From NCBI GenBank assembly GCA_036297385.1, contig JAXJLD010000096.1, positions 1-50,489 on the forward strand: a DNA stretch of 50,489 bases, written 5' to 3'. The notes under the pieces were generated by a model that saw only the letters and a list, made by a program, of their open reading frames with translations, did no database searches and was not told where the DNA came from. This stretch comes from Ventricola sp036297385 (lineage in GTDB: Bacteria; Bacillota; Clostridia; Christensenellales; Aristaeellaceae). Positions 22,935-32,158 of the stretch are shown here, piece by piece; position 1 is the first letter of the stretch; each line of letters opens with the position of its first letter. Made by a program: the position numbers and the translations under genes.

Positions 22935-24011
22935 ATGGCTTTTAATTTTTACGATACCCACACACTGCTCGCCTCTGTGCAGCAGCTCCCGCCGCTTCAC
23001 TCTTTCCTTTTGGATCGCTATTTCCCTACTAACGCCGCCTCTGACGTGTTCGCCACTGACGACGTGCTGGTGGAATACCGCAAGGGATCCAAGAAAGCGG
23101 CACCTTTTGTAGCACCTCGCAAGGGCGGGATCACGATCCTGCGCGAAGGCTACACCATGAAGCGCTTCACTCCGGCGCATATTGCACCGAAGCGCCCACT
23201 CTCCATTGACGACCTGAAAAAGAGAGGATTCGGGGAGGCTCTTTATACTAACCTGACTCCGGCCCAGAGACAGGGCGTGATCATGCTCGGAGATCTCGAC
23301 GAACTCCGCGACATGAACACCCGCAGAAAGGAGGCTATGGCTGCCGAGGTAATCTTCACCAACGGCTGCATTATGCACGAGTACACGGACGACCTCGGCA
23401 CTTACGAGGAAAAGGAAGTCCGTTACTATGACGGCACCAGCAACCCGGCAAAATATACCCCTTCCGCAGACTGGGCCGACACCGAGGCAGGCGGCAAGCA
23501 GATGATCGACGACGTGGCCGCCATGATCTCCATGTTGAGTAAAAGAGGGCTCCCTGCGACTGAGTGCCTCATGGCTCCAGACGTTGCGGATCTTTTCCTC
23601 CGCAATCCGTGGATCCTGAAACTGCTCGACAACCGCAACTACAATATCGGAGGCGTAGATCCTGAGACTCTGCCTGCCGGTGCTTCCAAGATCGCCCGCC
23701 TGAATATCAAGGGCCGAATGATCGACTTCCTCACTTATGAGGACACATACACCGAGCTGGACGGAACTGTAAAGCAGTATATCCCGCAGGGCATGATCGC
23801 GGTAGGCGCTCCGGCTGCTGGCCGTACTGTTTACGGCGCGATCACTCAGGTGGAGCAGACCGACGGCGAGTTCCATACTTACACCGGCGTGAACGTGCCG
23901 AAGTATATCAGCGACGCTGCTCACAACATCCGCGAGCTCACTCTCAGCTCTGCACCGCTGCCTATGCCTAACAACGAGTGCCCGTTCAGCGTGGCGAAAG
24001 TTATCAACTAA
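22935..24011 (+). CDS. Major capsid protein (lambda gpE family)
   Basis: A 358-residue protein of the gpE family (PF03864): FLLDRYFPTNAASDVFATDDVLVEY-like N-terminus, RKGGITILREGYTMKRFTPAHIAPKRP and IGGVDPETLPAGASKIARL, with a late YTEL-DGT loop. HK97-fold subunits form the shell. AAGGAGGACAGACAA precedes the ATG. Codon use is strongly biased to GC-ending codons, as expected for a highly expressed gene here. Confidence 0.95.
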   Translation: MAFNFYDTHTLLASVQQLPPLHSFLLDRYFPTNAASDVFATDDVLVEYRKGSKKAAPFVAPRKGGITILREGYTMKRFTPAHIAPKRPLSIDDLKKRGFGEALYTNLTPAQRQGVIMLGDLDELRDMNTRRKEAMAAEVIFTNGCIMHEYTDDLGTYEEKEVRYYDGTSNPAKYTPSADWADTEAGGKQMIDDVAAMISMLSKRGLPATECLMAPDVADLFLRNPWILKLLDNRNYNIGGVDPETLPAGASKIARLNIKGRMIDFLTYEDTYTELDGTVKQYIPQGMIAVGAPAAGRTVYGAITQVEQTDGEFHTYTGVNVPKYISDAAHNIRELTLSSAPLPMPNNECPFSVAKVIN

Positions 24012-24038
24012 GCGTACCGAGTAGAAAGGAGCAAAACC

Positions 24039-24443
24039 ATGAGAAAAATCAGGGTAACAGTGGGAACCGTCGGCTATTATGACGCCAAGCACGCCCACAA
24101 AAGAATGACAGCAGCGGACGGCCCGTTTGAGTGCGAGGACACTCAGGCGGAGCACTTCGTCTCTGCTGGTGTCGCTGAATACGTCGGCGGCGCAATCGAA
24201 GTAGACGAGGCGGACGAGCAGGAAGTGACCGGCCACCTTGCAAAGAGCCAGCTCGAAGAAATGACGATCCAGCAGCTCCAGAACCTCGCCGGGGATCTCG
24301 GCGTTGACGTTACCGGCTGCAAAAAGAAAGCCGATTATGTGGACGCGATCGCAGCCGCAGAAGTAAACGCTGGCGGCATGGTTGATGACGAGGACACAGA
24401 CGGCGACGATCTCCCGGATCTGAACGCAGCAGATCCGGAATAA
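24039..24443 (+). CDS. Head-completion protein with HeH/SAP-like motif (1)
   Basis: A 134-residue acidic protein. After a small N-terminal beta region (KIRVTVGTVGYYDAKH) comes MTIQQLQNLAGDLGVDVTGCKKKADYVDAI near 84-113, a helix-extended-loop-helix (HeH/SAP-like) pattern, and an acidic tail (DDEDTDGDDLPDL). It lies just after the major capsid gene, where small head-completion proteins are encoded. The next gene carries the same motif. Confidence 0.6.
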   Translation: MRKIRVTVGTVGYYDAKHAHKRMTAADGPFECEDTQAEHFVSAGVAEYVGGAIEVDEADEQEVTGHLAKSQLEEMTIQQLQNLAGDLGVDVTGCKKKADYVDAIAAAEVNAGGMVDDEDTDGDDLPDLNAADPE

Positions 24444-24456
24444 TGGAGGTGAGCAC

Positions 24457-24783
24457 ATGATCCGAATGATCAAAGGCACCTACGGGCTCGTTAAAAACGG
24501 AACCGTGGAACCTATGACGAAACACTCTCCTGCCTTCTCTATCAACGCAGCCCGCGAGGCTGAGCTGGTGGAGGCTGGCGTGGCCGTGTATGAGGCGGAG
24601 CCGGAAAGCACTTTCTCAGAATACAACGGCCTGAACATGACAGAGCTCAGAGAAGCTGCAGCAGCGTATGGCGTAGACGCGAGCGCAGTCCGCAGCAAAA
24701 AGGAAGTGATCGCCCTGATCGAGGCAGCCAAGGCCAAAGCCGAAAGCTCCGCAAAAATCGAGGCGGAACCTTCCGAGGCGTAA
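24457..24783 (+). CDS. Head-completion protein with HeH/SAP-like motif (2)
   Basis: A 108-residue protein that looks like a shorter paralogue of the previous gene: a small N-terminal region (MIRMIKGTYGLVKNG) and then GLNMTELREAAAAYGVDASAVRSKKEVIALIEAAK (helix-loop-helix) and an Ala/Glu tail. Both probably act at the capsid vertex or bind DNA there. ATG 24457 follows GGAGGTGAGCAC. Confidence 0.6.
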   Translation: MIRMIKGTYGLVKNGTVEPMTKHSPAFSINAAREAELVEAGVAVYEAEPESTFSEYNGLNMTELREAAAAYGVDASAVRSKKEVIALIEAAKAKAESSAKIEAEPSEA

Positions 24784-24787
24784 GCTC

Positions 24788-25114
24788 GTGAGCTTCAAAG
24801 ACCAAATAAAGCAGGATCTCTCGGACATTTTCCTGAATCTGGACGAGTTCGCAGACCTTCACCGGATCGAAGGGAAGGAAGTCCCGGTGGTAATTGACAG
24901 CGACATAATGGCCAAGCTGAGTAAAATCGGCGACAACCGTATTCATGGAATGGACGAGGCCGACATGGTAATCATGGGAAAAGCCTCCGACCTTCCAGAA
25001 AATCTGGATCCCGGCCGCCTTCTCAATCTGGACGGCCGCGAGGTGATCGTTGTCACTACCACGTCGGAAATGGGACTCGTACAGATCGCGGTTCGCCAGA
25101 ATCGCATGAGCTAA
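24788..25114 (+). CDS. Head-tail joining protein (lambda FII-like position)
   Basis: A 108-residue protein with a GTG start 2 bases after the previous stop and no clear ribosome site, so it is probably made by coupled translation. It begins MSFKDQIKQDLSDIFLNLDEFADLH and contains IDSDIMAKLSKIG and GREVIVVTTTSEMGLVQIAVRQNRM, a pattern seen in small head-tail connectors of Firmicutes phages. It should join the filled head to the tail. Confidence 0.65.
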   Translation: MSFKDQIKQDLSDIFLNLDEFADLHRIEGKEVPVVIDSDIMAKLSKIGDNRIHGMDEADMVIMGKASDLPENLDPGRLLNLDGREVIVVTTTSEMGLVQIAVRQNRMS

Positions 25115-25129
25115 GGAGGTGACGGCAGC

Positions 25130-25759
25130 ATGACACTGGTAAACAGTATCGACAAAATAGTGAGCTGGCTCACTGAAAACGTATGCAGCAAGATCACCCT
25201 CAAACTGCCGGACGACTACCGGAACGACACCGGCTACGACGTCGTTATGGTGAACCCCGCGGCGTTCCCTTTATACGTTCCGGGAAAGGATCGGCTGCCG
25301 CCAAACGTGGCCGCTCCGATCCCTTCCGTCTGCGTGCAGCTCATGGAAGGAAGCGACGAGCTTATTCAGAAAAAGAGGCAGCTCCAGATCCGGCTCTGCC
25401 TCGCCTGCTGGAATCCCGGCCAACACGGCGGGGAGATTTTCAACCCTCGCGAAAACGCGAAGGCAACCGGCGGCTACTCCTACTACGTCAATACCGGAGA
25501 AGCTGCCAAAACATACTCGCGAAACATGGACGGCTGGCGCGATTGCTACAATCTGGCCGACCTCGTACTCCGCGAGATCGAAACTGCGGAATATATCGCA
25601 GGCCATAGGCTCGTAAAAGAGCAAGGGATCAAGTTCGGCCCGTTCACAGAGGACGGCAATGTCTGGGACTACTACCCGTACTGGCATAGCTGGATCAGCT
25701 TCGCACTGGAAATCGGAACGACTCCGGCGATCCCGAAAGAATACGAAGAATTTTTATAA
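25130..25759 (+). CDS. Tail completion / connector protein
   Basis: A 209-residue protein encoded just before the sheath gene, the place of the tail terminator. It is rich in aromatic residues in the second half (YSYYVNTGEAAKTYSRNMDGWRD, VWDYYPYWHSWISFAL). No exact family is recognised. AAGGAGGTGACGGCAGC precedes the ATG. A role in capping the tail or connecting it to the head fits gene order but is inferred. Confidence 0.6.
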   Translation: MTLVNSIDKIVSWLTENVCSKITLKLPDDYRNDTGYDVVMVNPAAFPLYVPGKDRLPPNVAAPIPSVCVQLMEGSDELIQKKRQLQIRLCLACWNPGQHGGEIFNPRENAKATGGYSYYVNTGEAAKTYSRNMDGWRDCYNLADLVLREIETAEYIAGHRLVKEQGIKFGPFTEDGNVWDYYPYWHSWISFALEIGTTPAIPKEYEEFL

Positions 25760-25772
25760 GGAGGACTAAAAC

Positions 25773-27242
25773 ATGGCATATTTGCATGGCGCATATGGCG
25801 AAATCGGCGAAAGCAAAGTGGCTTCCGTCACTCAGGCCGACGTGGTGGCCGCGTATATCGGCACCGCACCGGTGAACCTGATCAGGGGTTACGCTGACAA
25901 AGATCTCGTTAATATGCCGGTAAAAGTAACCAATATGAGCGAAGTCCAGAGCCTCGTCGGCTACTCCGACGACTGGGAAACATTCACCCTCGGTTCTGCG
26001 TTCGCTGAGCACTTCGACAACACCGTCGGAAATGTGGGCCCGATCTATATCGTGAACGTGCTCGATCCTGCGGTGCATAAATCCGCACAGAAAACCACAA
26101 AGGCCCTGACCTTCACGGACGGCAAGGCAGAGTTTGAGAGCGACAAGATCATTCTCGACACCTTCGCGATCGCAGACAAGGCCGAGGGCGTGGACTATGC
26201 TCTCTCTTATAGCATGGCAAAGCACACAGTAACCGTGACACTGCTCAAAGAGACTGACGGGGCCGAACTCTCCGCAACCTTCGACACCGTGGACACTTCC
26301 AAGGTGCAGGCGGCCGACATTATCGGCGAGAGAACCGAAACCGGAGAATATACCGGACTGGCTTCCATGGCTCTGCTCTATCAGTATCACAACGTCGTGC
26401 TCAATATTCTGGCAGCTCCGGGCTGGAGTCATATCCCGGCCGTATACAAGGCCATGGTGAGCACTATCCAGAAGCTCAACGGCCACTGGGACGGCTTCGT
26501 TCACGCCGACGTTCCTCTGGAGGACAAAGGAACCAAGATCGACACGCTCGCAAAGGCTCAGAAATGGGCTATTGACAACGGCTACACCAGCGAGTTCTCG
26601 AAGGTATACTGGCCTAAAATTAAGGACGGCAGCGGCCGGATCTTCTGGCTGTCCACAGTAGGCGCCGCCACTATGCAGCGCGTAGACCTGAGCCACGACG
26701 GCGTTCCGTTTGAATCTCCGTCCAACAAGGAAATCATGGCCACGAGCCAGTATTTCGGTGAGGACTCCAAGAGCCGCGGCTTCGATCAGGAAACTGCGAA
26801 CAAGCTCAACGAAAAAGGAATCACAACGGCCTGCTTCTGGGGTGGCCGCTGGGTATTGTGGGGCCCTCATACTGCTGCGTACAAGTACAACGGCAGCATG
26901 GACGCCCGCGCGATCTTCGACGTAAATATCCGTATGCTGGAGCATATCACGAACAGCTTCCAGAAGGATCACGGAACTGAGATCGACAGCCCTATGACTC
27001 CGCAGGACAAGGACAGCGTGCTGAATTTTGAAAAGGAAAAGCTCGACACCCTTCTGGGAATCGGTGCCCTGATCGGTACCCCGTCCGTGGAATTTGTGGA
27101 GAGCGCGAACCCTACCAGCAACATGCTGAACGGCGACTTTGTTTGGGACTTCTCCGTAACCAATACGCCTCCGTTCAAGTCTGGCACCGCTCGCGTATGC
27201 TACACAGACGAAGGCTTCCAGTCCTTTTTTGCTACTGAATAA
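25773..27242 (+). CDS. Contractile tail sheath protein
   Basis: A 489-residue sheath protein (PF04984 group). The N-terminus MAYLHGAYGEIGESKV...AYIGTAPVNL is typical. The middle has LNILAAPGWSHIPAVYKAM, and the C-terminus RAIFDVNIRMLEHITNSFQK followed by DKDSVLNFEKEKLDTLL, the interlocking C-terminal domain. Its presence defines a myovirus tail. Contraction drives the tube through the cell envelope. It sits 14 bases before the tube gene. Confidence 0.93.
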   Translation: MAYLHGAYGEIGESKVASVTQADVVAAYIGTAPVNLIRGYADKDLVNMPVKVTNMSEVQSLVGYSDDWETFTLGSAFAEHFDNTVGNVGPIYIVNVLDPAVHKSAQKTTKALTFTDGKAEFESDKIILDTFAIADKAEGVDYALSYSMAKHTVTVTLLKETDGAELSATFDTVDTSKVQAADIIGERTETGEYTGLASMALLYQYHNVVLNILAAPGWSHIPAVYKAMVSTIQKLNGHWDGFVHADVPLEDKGTKIDTLAKAQKWAIDNGYTSEFSKVYWPKIKDGSGRIFWLSTVGAATMQRVDLSHDGVPFESPSNKEIMATSQYFGEDSKSRGFDQETANKLNEKGITTACFWGGRWVLWGPHTAAYKYNGSMDARAIFDVNIRMLEHITNSFQKDHGTEIDSPMTPQDKDSVLNFEKEKLDTLLGIGALIGTPSVEFVESANPTSNMLNGDFVWDFSVTNTPPFKSGTARVCYTDEGFQSFFATE

Positions 27243-27256
27243 GGAGGTGCAGAACA

Positions 27257-27766
27257 ATGGCAAAATGGCTCGATATTAAAGGCCCGGTAGTGGCCGACAC
27301 TGTATACGCGGACAGCACTCTGGTGGCGAAGGACGTCGCCTTCACTCTGCCCGGTATTGAATTTTTAACTGCTGACGTGCAGGCCATGGGTAACATGACC
27401 GTACCACTGATCGGACTTCTGGAGAACATGGAGCTCTCCATTACAAAGATCGGCGTAGACAACGGCCTGCGCCGCATGAACCGCCTCGAAAAGCAGAGCT
27501 TCGAGTTCCGCTGGGTTCAGAATGTCGTAAAATCCGACGGATCCACCGCAACCGAAGGCTGCAAGGCTTTTGTGCGTACTATGCCGGGATCATTCCCTGA
27601 GTTGGGCGTCGAAGTCGGCAGCGCAACCGAAGCCGAGAACGCTTATAACGTGACAAGGCTCCAGATCTACGCAAACGGCGTCGAGATCTGCTGCGTTGAC
27701 CGTTTGGCTCAGATCCTCCGTATCAACGGCAAGGACTACATGAGTCAGATCAACAACCTGCTTTAA
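27257..27766 (+). CDS. Tail tube protein (FII family)
   Basis: A 169-residue tube protein like P2 gpFII (PF04985). It starts MAKWLDIKGPVVADTVYAD and has LPGIEFLTADVQAMGNMTVPL, LRRMNRLEKQSFEFRWVQN and a C-terminal LQIYANGVEICCVDRLAQILRI. It forms the inner tube inside the sheath. A terminator follows directly, so sheath and tube form a highly expressed block. Confidence 0.92.
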   Translation: MAKWLDIKGPVVADTVYADSTLVAKDVAFTLPGIEFLTADVQAMGNMTVPLIGLLENMELSITKIGVDNGLRRMNRLEKQSFEFRWVQNVVKSDGSTATEGCKAFVRTMPGSFPELGVEVGSATEAENAYNVTRLQIYANGVEICCVDRLAQILRINGKDYMSQINNLL

Positions 27767-27790
27767 TGCAGTAATCAAAAAATAACCACG

Positions 27791-27823
27791 GCCCGCCGGT
27801 CAAGTCACTGGCGGGCTCTTTTT
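27791..27823 (+). terminator. Terminator after the tube gene
   Basis: GCCCGCCGGT (27791-27800) pairs with ACTGGCGGGC (27807-27816, one G-T pair), loop of six bases, then TCTTTTT. It likely lowers expression of the tail chaperone and tape measure relative to sheath and tube. Confidence 0.85.
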
Positions 27824-27841
27824 GTTTGAAAGGAGAACAAA

Positions 27842-28249
27842 ATGAACGGAACCCTCACTCTGAAAAATCCCGTGATGATCAACGGGGACAAAATCACAGA
27901 AATGAAGTACGACACGAACGAGATCGACGGCGTGCTTTTCGCAACTGCTGAGGCAAAGAGAAAAGCGGCCGCAGGTATGAAGAACCTGTCCGTGTCCGCA
28001 GCGGCAGAGTTTGACTTCGGCCTCCACCTCTACCTCGGCTATGCTGCGATCGTGTCCGTGAATCCGACTTATGACTTTTCCGATCTGGAGCGCATGAAGG
28101 GCGCGGACGTTGTGGAGGTAATGGCCATCGGCCGAAATTTTATGCTGAAATCGGAGTCGGAACCACAGGAAAACGACTCCGCAGAGCCTACCGCGACTAC
28201 GCCAGAGTCTACCACACCAGCACGACAGAGCTCGAAAAAAAGCGAGTAA
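27842..28249 (+). CDS. Tail assembly chaperone, short form (gpE/Mu gp41-like)
   Basis: A 135-residue protein in the gpE slot between tube and tape measure: LTLKNPVMINGDKITEMKYDTNEIDG near the N-terminus and ERMKGADVVEVMAIGRNFML before a Ser/Thr/Glu-rich tail. Such proteins coat the tape measure during tail assembly. The last part of the short form looks like low-complexity read-out, whereas the -1 frame over the same DNA looks like a real protein, supporting a frameshift at 28135-28141. AAAGGAGAAC precedes the ATG. Confidence 0.82.
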   Translation: MNGTLTLKNPVMINGDKITEMKYDTNEIDGVLFATAEAKRKAAAGMKNLSVSAAAEFDFGLHLYLGYAAIVSVNPTYDFSDLERMKGADVVEVMAIGRNFMLKSESEPQENDSAEPTATTPESTTPARQSSKKSE

Positions 28250-28362
28250 CTGACTTCATCATAGAGTATGCAGAAGCGGCCGAGGATCTCGCAGCCGAAA
28301 AAAAACGCGCTGAGAAAAATCGGCCGCTAAACATAAGGAGGCCAAAGCACACAAGGAGGTGA
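27842..28362 (+). CDS. Tail assembly chaperone, -1 frameshift long form (gpE+E'-like)
   Basis: The heptamer A AAT TTT at 28135-28141 lies in the right phase (codons AAT and TTT of the zero frame) for -1 slippage. After it the -1 frame is open to TGA 28360-28362, adding about 73 residues: YAEIGVGTTGKRLRRAYRDY, then FIIEYAEAAEDLAAEKKRAEK, a charged helical protein like gpE' or gpT of other tails. A second, weaker A-run (28235-28241) lies downstream. The stop is a few bases before the tape measure start. Dual-product chaperones by -1 shift are a known hallmark of long-tailed phages. Confidence 0.75.
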
Positions 28363-28366
28363 GGAC

Positions 28367-31300
28367 GTGGCAGACCATACTCTACAATCTACGATAGAGA
28401 TCGCCGGATCCCTCAGCCCCTCCCTTCAATCGGCTATAAACGCGGCCGTCTCTCGTCTGGAGGAAATGAGCAAAGAAACGCTCGAAGCCGCCGGTGCTTC
28501 CGCACAGTTGGCGGCAAAGATCAGCACGCAGGAGACAGTACTCAAAAATCTGGAACAAGGCTACGCCGACTACATTGTGACCGGCCAAGAAGGAACCGAG
28601 GAAGCCGAACAGCTCGCGAGTACAATCCAAGAACTGTCCGGTGAACTGACGGAAAATCGCGGCACGTTGGACGCGGCAGAGAAAGCCGCCCGTGCCCTGT
28701 CCGAAACCATGGACGACGCAGGCGGAGAAGCTGAAACGCTGCGCTCTACAATCTCCAAACAGGAGGACACCCTCCAACAGTTAAAACAGCGATACGTTGA
28801 CGTTGCAACCGAACAAGGGGAAACCAGCGACGAAGCGCGGGAACTCGCTCGACAGATCCAAGACCTATCCAGCGAACTGCACGAGAACAAAACCAAGCTC
28901 TCGGACGCAGAGTACGCAGCGGACAAACTGGACAATTCTCTGGAGGAAGTCGAAAGCTCGGCCAAAAAGGCAGACGACGGCTTCACCATGTTTAAGGCTA
29001 CGTTGGCAAATCTCGCAGCCGACGCGATCATGCGAGCGGTGGACGGTATCAAAAATCTGGTCGGAAATGTCATAGAGTTGGGCCAAAACTTCACCAGCAC
29101 CATGTCCGAGGTATCGGCAATCAGTGGCGCAACCGGTGAGGACTTCGAGAAACTGGAAGCCTGCGCCAGAGAATACGGCGCCACCACGGTTTTCTCTGCC
29201 AGCAATGCAGCAGAGGCCCTCAAATACATGAGCCTCGCCGGGTGGGACGCTGATCAGTCCACAAGTGCGCTGGGTGGCGTTCTGAATCTGGCCGCCGCTT
29301 CCGGCATGGAACTGGGAGCGGCTTCCGATATGGTAACGGACTACCTGAGCGCCTTCGCCATGGAGGCCGGAGACGCCGCATACTTCGCAGATCTGCTCTC
29401 CTACGCGCAAAGCCACAGTAACACCACGGCCGAAGCGCTGGGCGAAGCCTACAAGAACTGCGCAGCAAACTTAAACGCAGCCGGGCAGGACGTCGAAACC
29501 GTCACCTCACTGCTCGAAGGAATGGCAAACCAAGGTTACAAAGGATCCGAAGCCGGAACCGCCATGGCCGCGATTATGCGAGACATAACCAACGGAATGA
29601 AGGACGGCGCGATCAAGATCGGAGAAACCTCCGTGGCCGTAATGGACGCACAGGGCAACTTCCGAGATCTCACCGACATTCTCACAGAAGTGGAAGCCGC
29701 CACAAATGGAATGGGCGACGCAGAACGAGCCGTCGCGCTATCTTCCACTTTTACCGCAGACTCCACCAAGGGCCTGAACCTGATCCTCAACGAAGGCATG
29801 GACAATATCGCCGGGTACGAGGAAGAACTCCGCGGAGCTTCTGGATCCGCTGAGGAAATGGCCAATATTATGAACGACAACCTCAGCGGCGACGTGGCGG
29901 CAATGAACAGCGCCTTCGAGGAACTGGGGCTCAAAATTTACGACGCGCTGGAAAGTAAGCTACGAGCAGGTGTGCAGTTTATCACTAACGGCGTGATCCC
30001 GGCGATCGAATGGCTCGGCGGACATATCCCAGAAGTGACCATAGCGGTGAGCGGACTCGGTGCCGTTATCGCGGCTATGAACTGGGGAACCATATCGAGC
30101 AAGATCGCAATGGTGAAGGGCGCACTGGTAAAACTCGCTGCAGCACTGGGAGGCGTATCGCTTCCGGCTATTGCTATTATCGCAGTGATCACGGCCGTGG
30201 CTCTCGCCTTTACGAATTTATGGAAAAACAACGAAGAATTTAGGAACAAGATCACAGCGATCTGGGACGGAATCAAGGCCAAGTTCGACGAGTTCGGGCA
30301 AGGAATTGTGGACAGGCTCAACGCGCTGGGGTTCGAGTTCGAGGACATAACCGAAGTAATGAAGGCAGTCTGGGACGGCTTCTGCGAGGTGCTCGCTCCG
30401 ATTTTCGAGGGCGTATTCCAGCAGATCAGCAATATTCTGAACGAGGCCCTCGACATTCTGACCGGCCTATTTGACATCTTCGCCGGAATTTTTACCGGTG
30501 ACTGGGACATGGTATGGCAGGGCGTCCAAGAAGTTTTCGGCGCAGTCTGGGACTTCGTTGTGGCAACCTTCGAGAACTGGATCAGCACGTTCACCTCTCT
30601 GGCGGACACCGTTCTGGGCTGGTTCGGCACCGACTGGGAAACCGTCTGGACGAATGTTAAAACATTTTTCTCAGACACATGGAACGCGATCTCGTCGTTT
30701 TTCTCCGGAATCCTGACGGGAATCAAAACATTTTTCACGGACACATGGAACGCGATCGTCTCGTTTTTCTCCGGAATTTTATCCGGAATTTATTCGAGCG
30801 TTACCGGAACCATGACCGAGATCCACGACACCTTCACGAATATCTGGGACTCAATCACCGGATTTTTGTCCGGAGCATGGGAAACAATTAAAAACATTGT
30901 GACCGTCGGGATCATGGCCGTGAAGGAAATTATCAGCGCAGCCTTCCAGATCATCACGCTGCCGTTTCGGTTTATCTGGGAAAACTGCAAGGACACGGTG
31001 CTCTCTATCTGGGAGACTATCAAGAGCGTGATCGGCGAAAAAATCGACGCCGTAAAAGAAAAGATCACCACGGTGACGACTGCGATCTCCAACGTAGCAA
31101 GCGCAGCATGGAACGCGATCAGCTCCACGGCTTCCTCCCTCTGGGAAGGAATCAAAGGCACGATCGGTTCCAAAATCGACGCAGCCAAGGAGAAAGTAAG
31201 CACCGCGACGAGCGCGATCACCAGCGTGGCAAGTTCTGCATGGTCAAGCGTAAGCTCCACGGCTTCCTCTCTCTGGAGCACAATCAGCTCCACAGTGAGC

Positions 31301-32158
31301 AGCAAGATCTCGGCGGCCAGTTCCGCCGTAAGCTCGGCAACGAGTACGATCACCAGCGTGGCAAGCTCTGCGTGGTCAAGTGTGAGCTCTACCGCTTCCT
31401 CTCAATGGGAAAGCATCCGGAGCACGATCAGCAGCAAACTGAGCAGCGCAAAGTCTACCGTTTCCAGCTTAATGAGTGGAATTACTTCCACCATGAGTTC
31501 GGGACTCAGCTCCGCACTCAGCACAGTGTCGGGTAAGTTCTCCAGTATTTACTCGACGATCAGCAGCAAAATGTCGGCAGCAAGGGACGCCGTAGGAAAC
31601 GCGATCAGCGCCCTAAAATCAAAGTTTAATTTCTCGTGGAGCCTGCCACACCTGAAACTCCCTCATGTGAGTATCAGCGGCAGCTTCTCGATCAACCCGC
31701 CAAGCGTACCACACTTCGGTATTTCATGGTACAAGGACGGCGGTATTCTGACGCGCCCGACTATTTTCGGCGCAGCAGGTAACAATCTTCTGGCTGGTGG
31801 TGAAGCTGGCGCCGAGGCGGTGATTCCTCTTGCAACCCTCTGGGATAAGTTGGAAACCATGATCACCTCAGTGTTCAACACTGCAAGCACAACCGGCGGA
31901 TCTTCTGGCGAAGGACTCACAAGCACGGCCGGAAGGCTTCTGACTCTGGACGACTTCTCTCTCGGAAGTCTGGCAGACAGTGGCGGCGTGGTAGTTTACT
32001 ACGACTTCTCCGGCTTCACATGGAGCCCACAGATCCAGACAGAAGGAACCGGCGACGACGCGGACGACTTCATGGCGAAGCTCAAAGCCCACGAGGCCGA
32101 GTTCTTCGACTGGCTGGAAGAATTTATAAAAATGCGGGAGGTGGCTCAATATACGTAG
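28367..32158 (+). CDS. Tail tape measure protein
   Basis: A 1263-residue protein, the longest here, starting at GTG 28367 after AAGGAGGTGAGGAC. The N-terminal 230 residues are coiled coil; TP901-like core signatures follow (ATTVFSASNAAEALKYMSLAG, DMVTDYLSAFAMEAGDAA); a hydrophobic stretch lies near 595-615 (LPAIAIIAVITAVALAF). The second half has Trp-rich repeats (DTWNAISSFFSGILTGIK) and Ser/Thr repeats (SVASSAWSSVSSTASSLW). Its length sets tail length, and it moves out ahead of DNA at injection. Confidence 0.95.
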   Translation: MADHTLQSTIEIAGSLSPSLQSAINAAVSRLEEMSKETLEAAGASAQLAAKISTQETVLKNLEQGYADYIVTGQEGTEEAEQLASTIQELSGELTENRGTLDAAEKAARALSETMDDAGGEAETLRSTISKQEDTLQQLKQRYVDVATEQGETSDEARELARQIQDLSSELHENKTKLSDAEYAADKLDNSLEEVESSAKKADDGFTMFKATLANLAADAIMRAVDGIKNLVGNVIELGQNFTSTMSEVSAISGATGEDFEKLEACAREYGATTVFSASNAAEALKYMSLAGWDADQSTSALGGVLNLAAASGMELGAASDMVTDYLSAFAMEAGDAAYFADLLSYAQSHSNTTAEALGEAYKNCAANLNAAGQDVETVTSLLEGMANQGYKGSEAGTAMAAIMRDITNGMKDGAIKIGETSVAVMDAQGNFRDLTDILTEVEAATNGMGDAERAVALSSTFTADSTKGLNLILNEGMDNIAGYEEELRGASGSAEEMANIMNDNLSGDVAAMNSAFEELGLKIYDALESKLRAGVQFITNGVIPAIEWLGGHIPEVTIAVSGLGAVIAAMNWGTISSKIAMVKGALVKLAAALGGVSLPAIAIIAVITAVALAFTNLWKNNEEFRNKITAIWDGIKAKFDEFGQGIVDRLNALGFEFEDITEVMKAVWDGFCEVLAPIFEGVFQQISNILNEALDILTGLFDIFAGIFTGDWDMVWQGVQEVFGAVWDFVVATFENWISTFTSLADTVLGWFGTDWETVWTNVKTFFSDTWNAISSFFSGILTGIKTFFTDTWNAIVSFFSGILSGIYSSVTGTMTEIHDTFTNIWDSITGFLSGAWETIKNIVTVGIMAVKEIISAAFQIITLPFRFIWENCKDTVLSIWETIKSVIGEKIDAVKEKITTVTTAISNVASAAWNAISSTASSLWEGIKGTIGSKIDAAKEKVSTATSAITSVASSAWSSVSSTASSLWSTISSTVSSKISAASSAVSSATSTITSVASSAWSSVSSTASSQWESIRSTISSKLSSAKSTVSSLMSGITSTMSSGLSSALSTVSGKFSSIYSTISSKMSAARDAVGNAISALKSKFNFSWSLPHLKLPHVSISGSFSINPPSVPHFGISWYKDGGILTRPTIFGAAGNNLLAGGEAGAEAVIPLATLWDKLETMITSVFNTASTTGGSSGEGLTSTAGRLLTLDDFSLGSLADSGGVVVYYDFSGFTWSPQIQTEGTGDDADDFMAKLKAHEAEFFDWLEEFIKMREVAQYT
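30655..31480 (+). repeat. Internal repeats of the tape measure gene
   Basis: Two kinds of repeat lie here: a roughly 63-66-bp unit (ACATGGAACGCGATC plus TCGTTTTTCTCCGGAAT) present twice at about 30675-30785, and Ser/Thr-rich units (ACGGCTTCCTC, ATCACCAGCGTGGCAAG) repeated at about 31090-31440. Such repeats are where tape measure length changes arise. Confidence 0.6.

Noticed and set aside
22911..24479. 522-codon minus-strand frame opposite the capsid gene
   Set aside because: Arises from codon bias of the capsid gene on the other strand; no family features.
25695..27263. 522-codon minus-strand frame opposite the sheath gene
   Set aside because: Shadow of the sheath gene; His/Val-rich translation without motifs.
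30000..31500. CRISPR-like appearance of regular repeats
   Set aside because: The repeats are inside the tape measure reading frame and vary in length; there are no unique spacers of constant size.
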